A stretch of DNA of 64,000 nucleotides from Ramazzottius varieornatus (taxonomy: Eukaryota > Tardigrada > Eutardigrada > Parachela > Ramazzottiidae): contig BDGG01000006.1 of assembly GCA_001949185.1 (NCBI GenBank), positions 1,609,657-1,673,656 on the forward strand, given 5' to 3'. The position numbers were made by a program, and so were the translations under genes. The notes below the pieces were generated by a model. The model had not been told where the DNA came from. It ran no database searches and saw nothing but the letters and a program-made list of their open reading frames with translations. Each line of letters opens with the position of its first letter. Positions within the stretch are counted from its first letter, which is position 1. Shown piece after piece: positions 1 through 25,100 of the stretch.

Positions 1-1062
1 AGCAACCGGTAGAGGGACTTCCGGATCCTTTCAAACATCCACGCTGTATGTACGTGTTGTATGGATTATCTTCAAAGACCGTGGTAAAAGATGACGAGCA
101 GCTCGAGCTTCGGGAGCTCGTGTTGGATGCAGGTTTCGAGCACGAGTCAGCGGAGTAACCGGCAAGTCCGATGCAATTGTAGCACGTTAGACAGTTAACG
201 GAATGAAGCATACGGCTGAGCACTGAGACACTACCGATAACTACATCATATCGGTTCATGTTATGAGTACGAGGAGCGAGGCCTTACTTCGTCCACGAGC
301 ATACTTTGTACAGTCAAGTTCTGCAGGCGGCGATGTTAGCTGCCTAGCTTGGTCATAATCAGCTGACCATGTTCACCGCCATAAGACACCCACAGAAGAG
401 TGTACAAAGTTTTCGCCGTTCCGATTTTGGTGAAAAACGGTCGTATGACATCATCACTAACGTTGGCCACACATCAAGAGATGTGTGCTTCTGCTCGGTC
501 GGGCACATATGTGTTTTACTTGTCCCGGTCTGTTGTGCCCTCTGCAGAAAGCGTGTTCCCTAATATCGAATGAAATTCCCCAACGACTTCCGCTCAAGAA
601 TTTCTCCCGTCATGATCATTTATCTGATCCCACTTTTGGCTGGATAGAAATGAAGCCAAGTGTTTGAAGGTACTTGTGAATTATTTTGGGGTTTTTATAG
701 CGAAAGGTCAGTGAGAAAACCGTCAGTGGAACAAGTAGTCGCCTGTCCGGCAAACGTACAAAGTAGAGCCTCGCTCCTCGTACAAAGATAGATGCGTTTC
801 GCTCGTCAAACATAAGGCCATCACAACATATGTATAAGACTTATGCTGTGCAGATATCCACGGCTTATGTTTTCCCTGATCTCGGTGCACAGAATCTCGA
901 ATTCTGTATAACCTGAGTTGATTGCCCGATTGACCTGTTAAGTCTGAAATTAAAAATTTCAATTTTTAAAACTTGTTTTCCGGCTTGCTGTGTTTCCGGT
1001 GGTGTTTTTCACTACGATACCTTTGAGCTGCTTGATATTGTCGATATTTACTGTCCTCGGAA
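1..1062. other. Non-coding; contains one copy of a dispersed repeat
   Basis: I find no convincing gene here. About 406-690 is clearly similar, in the same orientation, to 59327-59612: both contain GCCGTTCCGATTTTGG, a GTGTGCTTCTGCTCGG-like block and TGCCCTCTGCAGAAAG. The short ORFs in this stretch are explained by that repeat. Confidence 0.6.
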
Positions 1063-1553
1063 ATGTCGGAAGATGGGGGAATCCAGAAGGAGCCTGAGAA
1101 GTCTCAACAGAGCAAGAAGAAGAGGTTCACCTACAACCCGCGCCATCTAATTGCCCTATTGCGTCAGGTTGCAGCTGACAACCCTTTCCAGTTCGCGAGT
1201 AACGCTGCGCGGCTCAAGGTGTAGGACGAGAAAGCAAAGGCACTGAAAGATCCGAAGGTGGGGATTACGGCACAAGCACGAAGCTCTCAGCTGAAGGTAG
1301 ATAAGATGCTGGACGATCAAGACTCCTTGATGAACAAGCTTATCGCGTCTGGTAGCGAAGAGGACGGACCGAGCTAAAGCGATTACTAGAGAAAGTGGCT
1401 CTTCTTCGCAAAGAGGAAGACAAGCGACATAAAGAAAACGCTGCGATTGAGAAGGCACGACCAGTCCAGAAGAAGTCAGCTAGGAAGTCCAGGGGGGTTA
1501 CGGAGGCGCTGCAAGGGAAGGATATTCGGGAAGGATCAATTCTGAATGCGTAA
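1063..1553 (+). pseudogene. Broken ORF for a lysine-rich protein, possibly transposon-associated
   Basis: An ATG at 1063 opens a frame beginning MSEDGGIQKEPEKSQQSKKK and continuing through a helical region (about RFTYNPRHLIALLRQ). A TAG at 1222-1224 interrupts it. The same frame then resumes (DEKAKALKDPKVG) to about 1370, after which the reading continues one frame over as a charged helical tail (LLEKVALLRKEEDKRHKENA) to a stop at 1551-1553. One stop plus one frameshift in an otherwise coherent, highly charged protein suggests a relic. The overall shape, a basic N-terminus, a short helical domain and a coiled tail, recalls Myb/SANT-like accessory proteins of DNA transposons. That family assignment is a guess. 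Confidence 0.45.
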
Positions 1554-3030
1554 CCACGTTTCCGACTGAAAGCGGGAAATCTGCCCCGCAGAACTCGCAC
1601 ATTTTCGGTTCCCTATGCCTTGTTTTTATGCGGACGAGCGAAACGATCTCTGCATAGAATCTGACATAGTATAAAATCATGTGATTCTGTGCTATTCAAG
1701 TTAGAAATCTGACGGGCGAGAACCATCTAATTATTACTAGAAAGGAAGAAAGTCATTTCGGACTGGGTGATTCGGTCAGTGGTCAAAATTGTTCAGAAAT
1801 CGATTTTTTTGTTCTGAGGTAGTTTGGGTCGGTCTGAAACGTTAACGGCTGATGCAGCCATGTATATCATTCATCAAAGAAGCTCATGGTGCAAAGTTCA
1901 TGGTCGGTAGACAAACGCCGGCTGGGATATGAATCTGGAAGATAAGGGGCCCATAGTAGTTATGAGCGAACTTTGAACTATTGCGACTGTGCGAACTGAG
2001 GCCTTTATTTTGCTTTTGTGATGAGAATTGAAACGCGATGGTATGTGCCGCTACAGTACAATCTTGACAACGGTAAAACAAAATGGCGTACGTGACGAAG
2101 AGTGACCATAAGAGCGTATTATTGTAATGTCAAAATGGCGCTAATGGGATAAAGCATGGACTGAATGAAACTAGTGATGAACTGAGGATTCCGATGGTGT
2201 AATAATGGCTCCAGGTACTCTGACGACAACTGAAATAAACAGATACATTAATATTATCCCACATTTGGAAAGCCACATTTCTTTGCATTAAAGTAAGTAG
2301 GAGTACATCACGATTATGTTGTCCGATGGTATCATTATAAGCTGAGGAAATACGGTACGTAGAAGACATGCTGTGCTAAACCAGACCCTATCAAATAAGA
2401 CGCGGCGACCCCAACACGGTTGAAACATTTTAGGCTTTACCCACGTAAAATCACATTATGGGTCTATGCTAATAGCATTATGCTCCACCAGCAACGCGAC
2501 TACTGCCGCACATTCGGCACTGACGAAGAAAGTGGAAACAATTTGCTCGGTTCCATAAAATGATTGTCTCGATACAACAGCATCCTTCCATTTCCACAAC
2601 ATCAAAGTTTTTGCGGCTCCTTTTCTATTCCTACTTCTGCTCACTCAGTTTTGTGCTGTGTGCAGATGCCATTATTGTATTCGTGTCCACCGCGATTTTT
2701 GCGTAAAACTCGCTTTCTAATAACAGTCTACTGTAAACTTAGCATAGGGGAAAACCTTCGTTCGCACAGGGGTAGATGGTTAGCAAAAGGGTGGCCACTG
2801 TTCAGTCATTACCTATGGCTGACCACAGGTGACCGTTATTGACCCGATGTCCCTCATCAAATCCTACAACTTGATGATTTTAGGCACTTTTGGGGACGCA
2901 TAGGAGCAAATCACCCAGTTCCAAATGATTTTCCCAGTTTAACTTATAATTCAACTTATAATAATAATCTTCGAGCCTTCCTGCTCTACGCAAAATTCGA
3001 CCAGATACAGAAGAACGCGGCTCCGGAAGA
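1554..3030. other. Intergenic, nothing recognised
   Basis: No ORF here has a recognisable motif or coherent splice partners. The ORFs at 2130-2369 and 2564-2842 look like chance readings. Confidence 0.5.
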
Positions 3031-3134
3031 CATGTGTTATCTCAGGACAGAAGCCCCGAAACCGTGGCTATTGCTGAATATGTCCGTAGAACCAGCCTTG
3101 CTCGAGTGAAGAATTTGCGTCCTGGTGATAGTCT

Positions 3135-3194
3135 CGATTTTCCAAGATTTGATTTTCCAAGATTCGATTTTCCACGTTTCGATTTTCCAAGATT
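3135..3194. repeat. 15-bp minisatellite, four units
   Basis: Four tandem copies of (C/T)GATTTTCCAAGATT, with slight variation in the third. Because the unit is a multiple of three, an ORF across it reads as repeated Asp-Phe-Pro-Arg-Phe. That peptide repeat is a by-product and is not evidence of a protein. Confidence 0.9.
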
Positions 3195-3562
3195 TTTTAT
3201 TTATTTCGTTGTGCTGAATTCCCATTCGGAGCTTTCAGACTGCGAAGAAATCACTTTGACCATCGGTCAGTACATGGATAACACGATAGATGGCGCTGAC
3301 GCCGCTTGGGACGTCAAGATGTTGTGCTTTCAGCCGTTTTCGCTAGCTTGTTGATTGATTCTTGATTGGATCGAGCATAGGTTTTCGACTGCGAATTTCT
3401 GATTTCAAACGATCAAACAGTTTGAGGTACGAGCCAAAGGCAAAGACGCCTTGAAACGGCACGTTGTAAACCCTGGGCCTGGAACTTGTACTTGGAACTT
3501 GTAATTGTAATTTGTATCTGTAATTTGTACTTGTTACTTGCAAAGTTAAGCAAGATTCTGTG

Positions 3563-4029
3563 AAAATGGGTGGAAAACTGATGAGTGAAACATTTGGGAT
3601 GCCGGCAGACAAAATGTGCAGCATCATAGTGTCAAGTGGCGCACGTTGCCAGCCAGTAGCGAGAAATGTTGATATCATTTACCTGTCTGTTCACAGGATG
3701 GGTTTCTTGGGTATCTGCCATCGGATTTCATCCAAATGGTGGCTGATCTGCACAAGGTGGGTATTAAGGACTCGGAAGCCAAAGAAGCCAGTTACATCAT
3801 CTACCGTCACCTGAGACCTGTTAACCAAGCCATCCTGGAGCACAACAACCAAGCATACGCGCACTACTGGAATAACCTCGTCTTGCCCTACACCGAGTAC
3901 CAGACCATGATGAAACTCATGGAGAACTGGATGTCCAAAGGTGTGCTTGGCCGAAACTCGACGGCGCCCTACTCCATCCTGGCCACGTTGAGAAACTGGT
4001 GGAACATCGAGCTCGTGTACCTCAGCTGA
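3563..4029 (+). CDS. Small unrecognised protein, probably two exons
   Basis: The solid part is an exon at 3697-4029 that follows a good acceptor (TGTTCACAG). It encodes 110 residues, beginning DGFLGYLPSDF and ending NWWNIELVYLS before a TGA. The sequence is compositionally protein-like and rich in Tyr, Trp, Asn and Met, with a helical look. A possible first exon is 3563-3628 (MGGKLMSETFGMPADKMC...). It joins in phase across a 68-bp intron, but the donor (ATA/GTGTCA) is weak and the intron contains half of a dispersed hairpin repeat. I do not recognise the family. The gene converges on Phox2: its stop is 236 bp from the Phox2 stop. Confidence 0.5.
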
Positions 4030-4264
4030 AGACTTAGGATACATTCACCATAAAAAATCGAACTCCATTTCTTTCAGCTTTTTAATTTAATTTTCTGTTT
4101 ACGGCAGCTCATCGCAACACTAGCTTTCCAGGTTATATAATGTATTCATCCCGATGTCTTCCAGACACTTGCTCATACCTATTTGAATTAGTGATTAGTA
4201 TGCCGAATTGTTTTTTGAAACTGGAATTCAATTGGGAAGCGGTAGACGTAAATGGAAAAGTGTG

Positions 4265-8488
<4,224 letters not shown>

Positions 8489-9830
8489 CGTGATTTGATT
8501 TAATGTCCCCAATTAGAGATCGCTAACCAAATCTTCCGGGTACTTTTTAGGCCCGCGCTACCCCCGAATAAAATTATAAAATCAGCCCTATGGCTAGGTT
8601 TGACGAATGCGGGCGCGAAGAAGAGAAGATGCAATTGAGTTTGAAGATTAACACCAGGGAATATAATGTGCCTACCAAAATGACCAGGAAAGAAAGCCCT
8701 CCACGCGTTATTCGATCACTGGTTAAATTTACTGCTCGATGTAATTTCATTACTTTCCCTCTAACTAAATTCCCTATGACATTCCCGGGACTCAGTCCAG
8801 TTGTACGCCGTGGTGGAAAACAGGACGCCAGTTGGCTGACGACCAAAGTCATCCCTGGAAGCAACTTGTTCATACGCCGTCGAGGACCCATTGGGCCACA
8901 CTCTACGAGTCAACTCCCCCCTCCCTTTTCTATCGATCGGTCCCAATCCAGTGCACTTGTCCATGCAGCCTTCCTGCAGAGTTACAAGTCCTGGATATAT
9001 GCTCCTCGGCTGCGTGTTAATAATTGAGGGACGGCGTCCCGCCACGCGCGGAAGTGACACTTGCTCATTTGCCGCTTGCGACATGTCCCAAGGCTTATTA
9101 GGATAGGCTTCCGGGAGATCTAAGAGCTCATTCCTAGTAAGCCATCCTTTTCCTCTCCCAAAAATTTCGCTGGTTTTGCAAGGACATCATCAAACTGGAG
9201 TTTCGTACACTTTCACCCTACAGCTGAAGTGATCGAGCCGGGCGAAGCAACTCAACCAGATCATTTTCTCAAGTGATGCACGTTTACCGTGTTATTGGCT
9301 GAAAACACGCGCCACTAGGAAAACGATCTGATCGAGCTGGTTTGAGGAACTGCCGTTTATGGTATTATCGTTAAAAATCAGTAGTTTTTTGGCGATAGAT
9401 ACAGTTTTTATTCAGGTGCAAACTTGGCTTCGAAAAATAGGACACTAACTTATGCAGTACAATCGTCGCAAAGTTATTCTTCGTGGGCCAAAGAACGAAA
9501 ACAATCTCGGTGATGTGCTGACAGGTTGGAAACTCAGTGCCGTATTGCAAATCTTGTCAGAAGAGGGTTATGCTTTCCCTTCAGTATCGGGGCTTTTTCA
9601 ATCAGTGAAGAATAGATGATCGAGTTATGGGCTGTTAAACCGCACTTGATCAAAAGCGATGTGGGGATTAAATAGGGGAGCAAGGGCTGTTTACTCAGAG
9701 CCGCAGTCACAGCAAATGGTCAGACATGTCCAGAAGGGGATTCACGAGCCACAATGGTCCATAACGACACGCATGAAGTATGTCCGCTTGACACTTTCTA
9801 GCCCCCTTTTCATCCCTCTTTTAAACATTA
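8489..9830. other. Region between Phox2 and spermidine synthase
   Basis: It lies upstream of the Phox2 start and downstream of the spermidine synthase stop. It probably holds Phox2 promoter sequence and contains one hairpin repeat (9251-9347). The ORF at 8590-9027 has no recognisable motif. Confidence 0.5.
9251..9347. repeat. CAAGTGGCGCACG hairpin element, copy 1
   Basis: A palindromic element of about 95 bp. The outer arms are CAACCAGATCATTTTC and GAAAACGATCTGATCGAG. The inner arms are CAAGTGATGCACG and CGCGCCACTAG, separated by a loop with GTGTTATTGGCTGA. This copy is one of the more complete ones. Confidence 0.85.
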
Positions 9831-11362
<1,532 letters not shown>

Positions 11363-12564
11363 CTTGCAGCTATCCCCCTCAGAAAACATGGCGCTCAGAA
11401 AGTCCAGAAAGGAGCAGAATGTCCACTTCCGGCACATTCGTCACTCGTCAGCCGTTCAACTTGTAAAACTGCAGAAGCTTCAGTCAACAGTTCCAATTAA
11501 TCAACTGTTGAACCAGTAGCGACGGGGCGCGGTTTACCGTGACCGCACCATGACGTCAGACAATTAGCGAAATATTGAATCATAGTGTTTCCATAATTTC
11601 GACAATACGACTATCTTCCATTCAAATCAGACAGCGTAACTTAGCATCCCCTGTATTTCACTCTGCACTATGAATCTACGAGAAGAAATGGAATGTATCC
11701 AAAAATTGTCCTGTTTACGCCGGCATGGAGGTCAGAGTATGGGACACCTAAAAGCTGTATGGCTACATCACTCCCGCGACCGTTGTACGACATCATTCTG
11801 TACCACGCGACACTTCGCGAAGCGATGAACTAAGTCGGTCCCGGCAGTTCTGGCGGGACAGAAGTTCACTGGTGAGTTCCTGACACGGTTAGGCGTGGTC
11901 GTATCCCAGAAGGTTTAACGATTGTCCAGTTGAAGCCCTTGTGCGGAACTTTGACCCAGAAAGATCCGCTCCTAAATGCCGGTATCAAAGAGAACCGGTC
12001 TTAGTGACTACTGTCTCATCAGGTAAAATTATTGTTCCTCGTGCTCGACTGAATCTACGTCACCCGAATCTCCGTTACTCAAAAGTTGGACCACACACGT
12101 AAAAGAAAGACCACGGTAAAGTTTCGCCGTGTCTTTCTTGAAGATGTTACCAAAGATGAGGCTGTAGCACCAAGGACGACGATACATAACAAAGCTGGGT
12201 CGCAGAACCGTCCTTACATGAAGTCACTGACTAGGGCCCTTGCTGGGCATGCCAAAGTTCAGTGGTTTATTTCTGCAATTCTTTTCTGTCTGATTGGTTG
12301 TTAAAACTATAATTCGACATGATTGGATGGAGGAAACCGTTAGATCCGACTTGAATGACAGACACAGTAAAATTCAAACAAAAGGGAAGTAATTCGCGCA
12401 GGGACCCAGTCAGAACATGAGCGTGTCCCTCACACAACCAGTCAACCAGTGATGGAAATCACGGGAAGTACGGAGAAAATGGTTAACATGACAGTTATCG
12501 CAACAAATACAAAGTAGTGAACTGTAGTATAAAACGAAAGGCACTCAGAAAAAAAACAAAATAA
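11363..12564. other. Intergenic between spermidine synthase and capping protein beta
   Basis: Probably holds the spermidine synthase promoter and the capping-protein 3' flank. No coding region is supported; the 72-residue ORF at 12086 has no recognisable motif. Confidence 0.45.
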
Positions 12565-19517
<6,953 letters not shown>

Positions 19518-21051
19518 AGAAACGTCAAGCGGTAAAGGTTTACCGCGGACCAAAGATGGACGTTGTGAGAGTCGCAAAGGGGCAGCGTGTTGTTTTCGGC
19601 GCTTTATGAATTCGTTTTTTATTGATTTTGGTAAACTTCCACAAAATCACCGAACGGTTGGTGAACACTGTGTAAAGTGCAAACCATTTTTACTAAATAT
19701 GTTGTGTTTGTTTGCTAAATGATTTCCTGAACGTGTACGTACGACGTACCGCTGAGATATTTCACACAGTGTTCCATAATGAACCATTTCTGGGCGTGCC
19801 TTCCGTTTTAGCTTTTTCAACGGTGCTTTTTTCGAAATTGAAGCTCACTTGTTCAGACCCCATTTCCAGGCGTAAGATGCATGATCAAATAATCATTCAT
19901 TGGTCAGTGGCTCTATGATGACTGAGTGGAGTGTGGAAAGACTCTATGCAGTCGGAATCAGTTGAGTCGGGACCTCCTTGTTGTCAATCGCGGATCAGGT
20001 AGGACGCGGTCGAAATTCATCGATCCGATAGATATCGCGCACGTGTCAAAAACTTGCGTACGCAGAAGAAGTGCTTGTGACTTTTCAGCAGATCAAAGGG
20101 GACTCGAAAACAGCAACAACGTGATTTGAAGGGCTGTTGGCTGCTGGCCTGCATTGTTCCAAGTTCTTGACAAAAGGCCCGGCAGGAAGACCTTTGATGG
20201 AAAAGGGTCAGTCCGATGATCGTGATATGTCGGTGAACGGCCACCTCACTCCATCGGCTATTTTAATCCTCTAATTTGCAGATTGTTCTTGATCATGTTT
20301 TCGGTTCGTCAGACGGATGGATCTTGGTGTACCATGGCATATGATGAAACAGGAGAAGCTCTATGAGAACCACGCGCAATTTTCACGCAGCTCGAATTCT
20401 ACGGGTGTCAGATTGCCTTCATTAGAGGGTTCATGCCCACTTTGCATGTTGATAACAGTTCGTCACCTGCTTGAAGCTTGGGTTATATCTGTCCCCTTTC
20501 GCAGGTGCCATACTGGGATCGAAACTAGGCAAGATGTTTTGAAGTTGATCGTTCACGGTCAGTGGACGGTATTCTTCATATGCATAACCGTCATATCTGT
20601 ACTGAACTATGTCGTGAGCTGAAACGATGTTTCCGCGAACTGAAACGCTTGGGGCGAACTATTTATAATAAATACACTGCCTTTCACGGCACGCCGAATT
20701 GTATCAGAAAGGCAATTGACTTCGGGCAATGGCCAATCTTCACCATAATTGCCCGAATTTACCCGAATTTTCGAAGTGCTCGGGTTAAGTTAGCCGACGC
20801 TGATTTGTGATTGCCCGAAGTTTCATACATCAACCCAAGCTTCCGCGGTGCATTTCGGAACGTCGTGGTATGGTAGAAGCGTCACGACAGATCTTGGACA
20901 GCGTAAACGGTCTCCTTCATACGTCTTGCTTAAATGCGTTCAGGCGATTCGGGCAATTTTGGGTGAATTCGGGTAAACTGAATATTGTCCGAAGTCACTT
21001 GCCCTAAATGTCTTGCCTGCTCCAAGTCTGGAAGTTAGCAGATGTGTTCTG

Positions 21052-21124
21052 CATGATCATTATCCCAAGTGGCGCATGTTTCCTTTGTTGCTGGCTGAAG
21101 GTCTGCGCCACCTGGGAAAACGAT
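21052..21124. repeat. Hairpin element, copy 9
   Basis: GATCATTATCCCAAGTGGCGCATG and GTCTGCGCCACCTGGGAAAACGATC arms with loop GTTGCTGGCTGA, inside the aPKC pseudogene. Confidence 0.85.
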
Positions 21125-21232
21125 CGTCTTCCAGCCAGTTGCCGACGTCCCATATTGTCCATGAGTTGTGCCGCATAAGAAGCGAGTGTTCGGTGGAACT
21201 CCATGGAGGATGCGTTAACTTCGAGACGTCAA

Positions 21233-21871
21233 GTTTCACATAGAGCTGTTAATGGTTTGAACTATTTGGTTTGGTTTAAGTGGTGGTTTGCTTGCCAAAC
21301 CGGTTAAACGAAAATGGTTCCTCCCGCAAACCACCAAAAGTGGTCTGGTCTAAACTTCAAACCAGACCATTTACACCAAACCACATAAACCACCGGTTTG
21401 AACCGGTTTGCGAACAGCTCTTTGATGACCAGTGCATAGTAAATTCTGACAGTTTTCTTCAATTGACTAATCAACGAAAATTACCACCGCGCAGCTCAAG
21501 TCGCGCAGCTTATGACACAGTGCTCATCCAGGTAAAGCTGTCCATCACGTGGCATTCAGAACGATGTGGCTGCGCACGGTGGCAGTGGGGGGAAAAAGAT
21601 TGGCACTGTCAGACGGCCAATTCCGGTCCGACTTTTAGCCCAGAATCTGCAGATTTCGTACGAAATTTCCCTTTACCGCAAACCATATTAAACCACATGA
21701 ACCAGTGGTTCATATGGTTTGGCGTGAGTTCGAAACCGGTTTGAGTGGTTTGGTTTGAGATGCCATATGGTTTGAGGTGGTTCGCTTTGGATGTCAAACC
21801 ACGAACCACATAAACCATGTAAACCACTTTCTAAGTGGTCTGGTCTGGTTTTTAACAGCTCTAGTTTCACA
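21233..21871. mobile_element. Non-autonomous hAT-like element with 8-bp target duplication
   Basis: The element is 21241-21863 (623 bp). It begins TAGAGCTGTTAA and ends with the exact reverse complement TTAACAGCTCTA. It is flanked on both sides by GTTTCACA (21233-21240 and 21864-21871), a perfect 8-bp duplication. Long subterminal regions are packed with AAACCA / TGGTTT motifs in both orientations, typical of transposase-binding subterminal repeats. No transposase is encoded. The 8-bp duplication and the TAGAGNTGTT-type end fit the hAT superfamily. Confidence 0.9.
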
Positions 21872-22165
21872 ACAATAGGCTCAGTAAAGTCCGGGCTTTA
21901 CAGCCTACACCGTAAGGTTGGCCGCGCGGTTGCTGAGTTCGTTTGTGGCACCAAGTACCGCCAAACCCTGAAGTTCTTCAAACCGTCGTGTCCTGCGTCT
22001 CAGCGTCTGAGTCTGGATGAGATACAGTCTACTGTGATTCGCAATCGGTCATTACTTTACATGCTGTAGCATTGAATTTTTTAAGCCCTCCTGTGTAGAT
22101 CGTCCATCATTGCAATCGACCAGTCCCAGATCGAAGGTCTTCAATTGCATGTACAGCACTACAGT

Positions 22166-25100
22166 TAATTTCTTATGGACATTGTGTATGAGCAACCCGG
22201 AAAGTCACCAGGTACCATAATTTGTCTCTGAAGTGTTCAACGTTAAATCGTAGCAAAGCCATGTCTTCATTTTCCGTTCAGCATGCGTCTGATTTCAGTG
22301 CAGAGACGGAATTGAAGTTGAAAACGGTGGAGAAATCACCATTCGAAAATGTTCTGGCCGTGCACGCGTGATAAGTCGACCAAGCCTTCGCACTTGATTG
22401 GCACCACTACCGCTTCGACGGCTAAAGGACATATATCCAGAACAAGTCGCTCTTTTTGTCCGTCTAGTTTCGCAATCAATGGTTGCTGACGCTTGACCGA
22501 CATGAAATCCATTCGCCATAAAAATATAAATCTGACAGTGTCTAGCGCGGACTGGGGGATCCTCACCTGATGATCGCCATAGCTAAATTAACAGCCCTGC
22601 ATGCAAGGTTCGAATTTGCATGCCTTTAGGATTTTGCGCAATCCAAAGAGCGATGCACTGTATTTCTGCTGTCATTTACTCTTTTTCCCACCTTGACCGC
22701 TTTTCCAACGCCGACATGGACATCAGCACAATTAAAAAGACACGTACTGTACACGTACATAAAACGCTGTTCTAATCAGTGTCAACCATCGTGTCTGATT
22801 TTGCTTTGCCGGTGGCTTGCATTGGTGCGCAGAAATTTGCTGGCGCATGTTAACGCTGGTCCATCCGGGCTAGTCCCAGTTTGGTGTTGGTGTTGGCAAA
22901 AAAACGAACACTCTAATAACGGATAAAAGCTCGACATTGATTTACCGTCTACTACCAATCCATAAATCACAGTGGTGTCGTTGGTTGCCACATAGTATCG
23001 AATCATCGACATGGCTTTGGTATGTTTCAGGTGGTGCGTAGTAATTGAGTGGGGAACCCTGTTACTAAGCTGCGTCGGCAACAATTGACGCCGGTCGCGG
23101 CCATTATCATTAGTATCGACCGGTTCAGCCCACCAAGAACATATTGTATCGAGTAGCGTCGATGCTTCCGCCGCGTCGAAACTTGCCTGGGTCGTTGAGC
23201 CCAGCACCATATGGTTGGCAGGCAAATGACGGGGTACTACGCTGTAACAATTCACAAATGTATCGACTACAGCTGCGCACTTGAGTGCGACGAGGAAAAC
23301 AACGTTGAGCACGACCCGCTAGTTCGCCGAAGCGCGTGACGCATGATCAGCAGGTCGGCCAGCTGGGTCTCCCTCTCAATCTCCAGCGAGAGAGAGACCT
23401 CCTAGTCTATGGAGGTGGTTATGCAAGACTTTGCTGGAAAGAGAGACCCACGGTACACAAACAAGGGACCTGCTATCAGCAGTAGCAGCACGTAGCGGAA
23501 AACGACAACATTTCCGCCATCCACTGACTGGGATCTGACGTGCCGGCAACGCAGCTGGCGCAGCACAGCGCCTGATAGAAAGGCACCCCCAGCCTCTTTT
23601 CTAATAGGCCTCCCGTCTTTTTTTCCCTTTGTCCGGCCTAATTCGCTTCGCGTATTTTTTCTTCCGCCGCTGACAATTTCAATCGTCTGGAAAATTCTTT
23701 TGATGGAAAAAGGCAGCGTTGTTCCCACTTATTCCTGAATAATACACAGTTTTCTCACTTGTAAGTCGGAGACACACATTTTCGCCATTTAGCCACTGCA
23801 GTATTTTCCCCTGATTCTTCATCTTCATTTTTTACACGAAGACACACAGGTCGCTAAGTCTCCAACTGCTCGTTCTTTCGGGTGTCTGGTCTGTCACGCC
23901 TAACGAGTTCGATGGACGAGCCGCACAAATATTTCATATCGCCAAGGAAGAGCGCAAATGATTGATAGGTGTTGGCATTCCAGAGGTTGCCATTGGCCGG
24001 AGGGTCGTTGGATACGGCTGGCGCCTGTGACTTCGTTGCCGCAGTGACGACACAGCCGTCTTGCAGCTGTCACTCAGCGGGGAAAGGGGGGCGAGGGGCG
24101 CCGTTGGTGCAGTTAGATCAGCTGATCGTGCGCTTGATTGCTGGCATTTACTGAGGGCGGCATCTGCTCTCATGGGTTTATTTGACTTTTCTCTGGTCAA
24201 GTGGACACATATTGCGAAACGTGCGTTTTCCCCATAAAGTGTGTCCACATGATGAACCGCTTATATCCTGTGTGTGAGGGGAAAATCCCCACACTCTGTG
24301 GCGCATGACAGCGACCACCTTGTCAAGAGATTAAGGTCATTTTTATCGGTGTTTTTATTCCGGCTGTATTTGGTTTAGAATAGTTCCTCTGCCACACTGT
24401 CATGTGCGGCAGACATGACGCGAGAAGAGCGTAAAGTGCAGACAGCACAAAGGACCCTGGTTCTCTCGTACAACGATCAGAGCCAACAAAATAGACTGCC
24501 ATCGTTCAAGCTTTGTTTGCATAACGCGTTCTCGTATATGCAGCTATATACGAGACCTCAGACAGCCTTGAGTTGACGGCGTCATCGAGCCACCGCGGCT
24601 GACTCAAGTTACCGTCTGGCAGACTTTATGTCATGCCTGTCTCGCCATCCACAGTCTACGGGCGGTGTAGCGTACGTAGCATGGTCGGCGGTAGCGCGAA
24701 ATGCAGTGCATACAGGGTAACCAGACCCTCCTGTGTAACCGCGACGTGATTGGACGCTACCACAAGTCGCCCGGCCCACTTGGCGCACCCATCAGCGTTG
24801 TCTGGCGGCAGGCCGCAGAGTGAGTGGCGTGGTCGACCACGTGGCCGGCCTAACCTCAATGTAGAGCCACGTGGTAGACTGCGCTGCGGTTGACGGCGCA
24901 GCCCGCCTGTCTGAGCCGTGGGTACGGAGAGAGAACGAGGCAGAGAGAGAGAGAACTAAACACGGCACACTATTCCGAGAAAAGACCGAGGCACTTTTCA
25001 TACAGTGCGCTGCCTGGCTAAGCTCCATTCACATCGAAAGAGTTTTCTCTCTGTGCGTGGTGGATTGTGCTTCTGAAATTTAACAGTGCTGCCTGCTGTT

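Larger units (their letters stand above)
20060..22165 (+). pseudogene. Decayed partial duplicate of the aPKC gene
   Basis: Several blocks match the neighbouring aPKC gene in the same order and orientation. 20280-20430 matches the exon at 17758-17894 (TTGATCATGTTTTCGGTTCG and GAGAACCACGCGCAATT against GAGAACCACGCACGCTT). About 20530-20600 matches the exon at 18001-18086. CACGGCACGCCGAATTGTAT near 20687 matches the FCGTPNY segment. 22000-22165 matches the last intron and last exon (GTGATTCGCAATCGGTCATT; ATCGACCAGTCCCAGATCGAAGG). Frames are broken throughout and some intervening exons are missing. A 623-bp transposable element and a hairpin repeat sit inside it. The match extends into intron sequence, so this is a genomic duplication and not a retrocopy. 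Confidence 0.85.

Noticed and set aside
3034-3354. ORF with repeated Asp-Phe-Pro-Arg-Phe
   Set aside because: The repeat is a 15-bp minisatellite whose unit is a multiple of three. The flanks are not protein-like.
8590-9027. 145-codon ORF upstream of Phox2
   Set aside because: Overlapped by equally long frames on the other strand, and no recognisable domain.
20720-20998. Clustered TTCGGGCAAT / ATTGCCCGAA words
   Set aside because: They suggest another small inverted element in the aPKC relic, but arms and ends could not be defined well enough to call.
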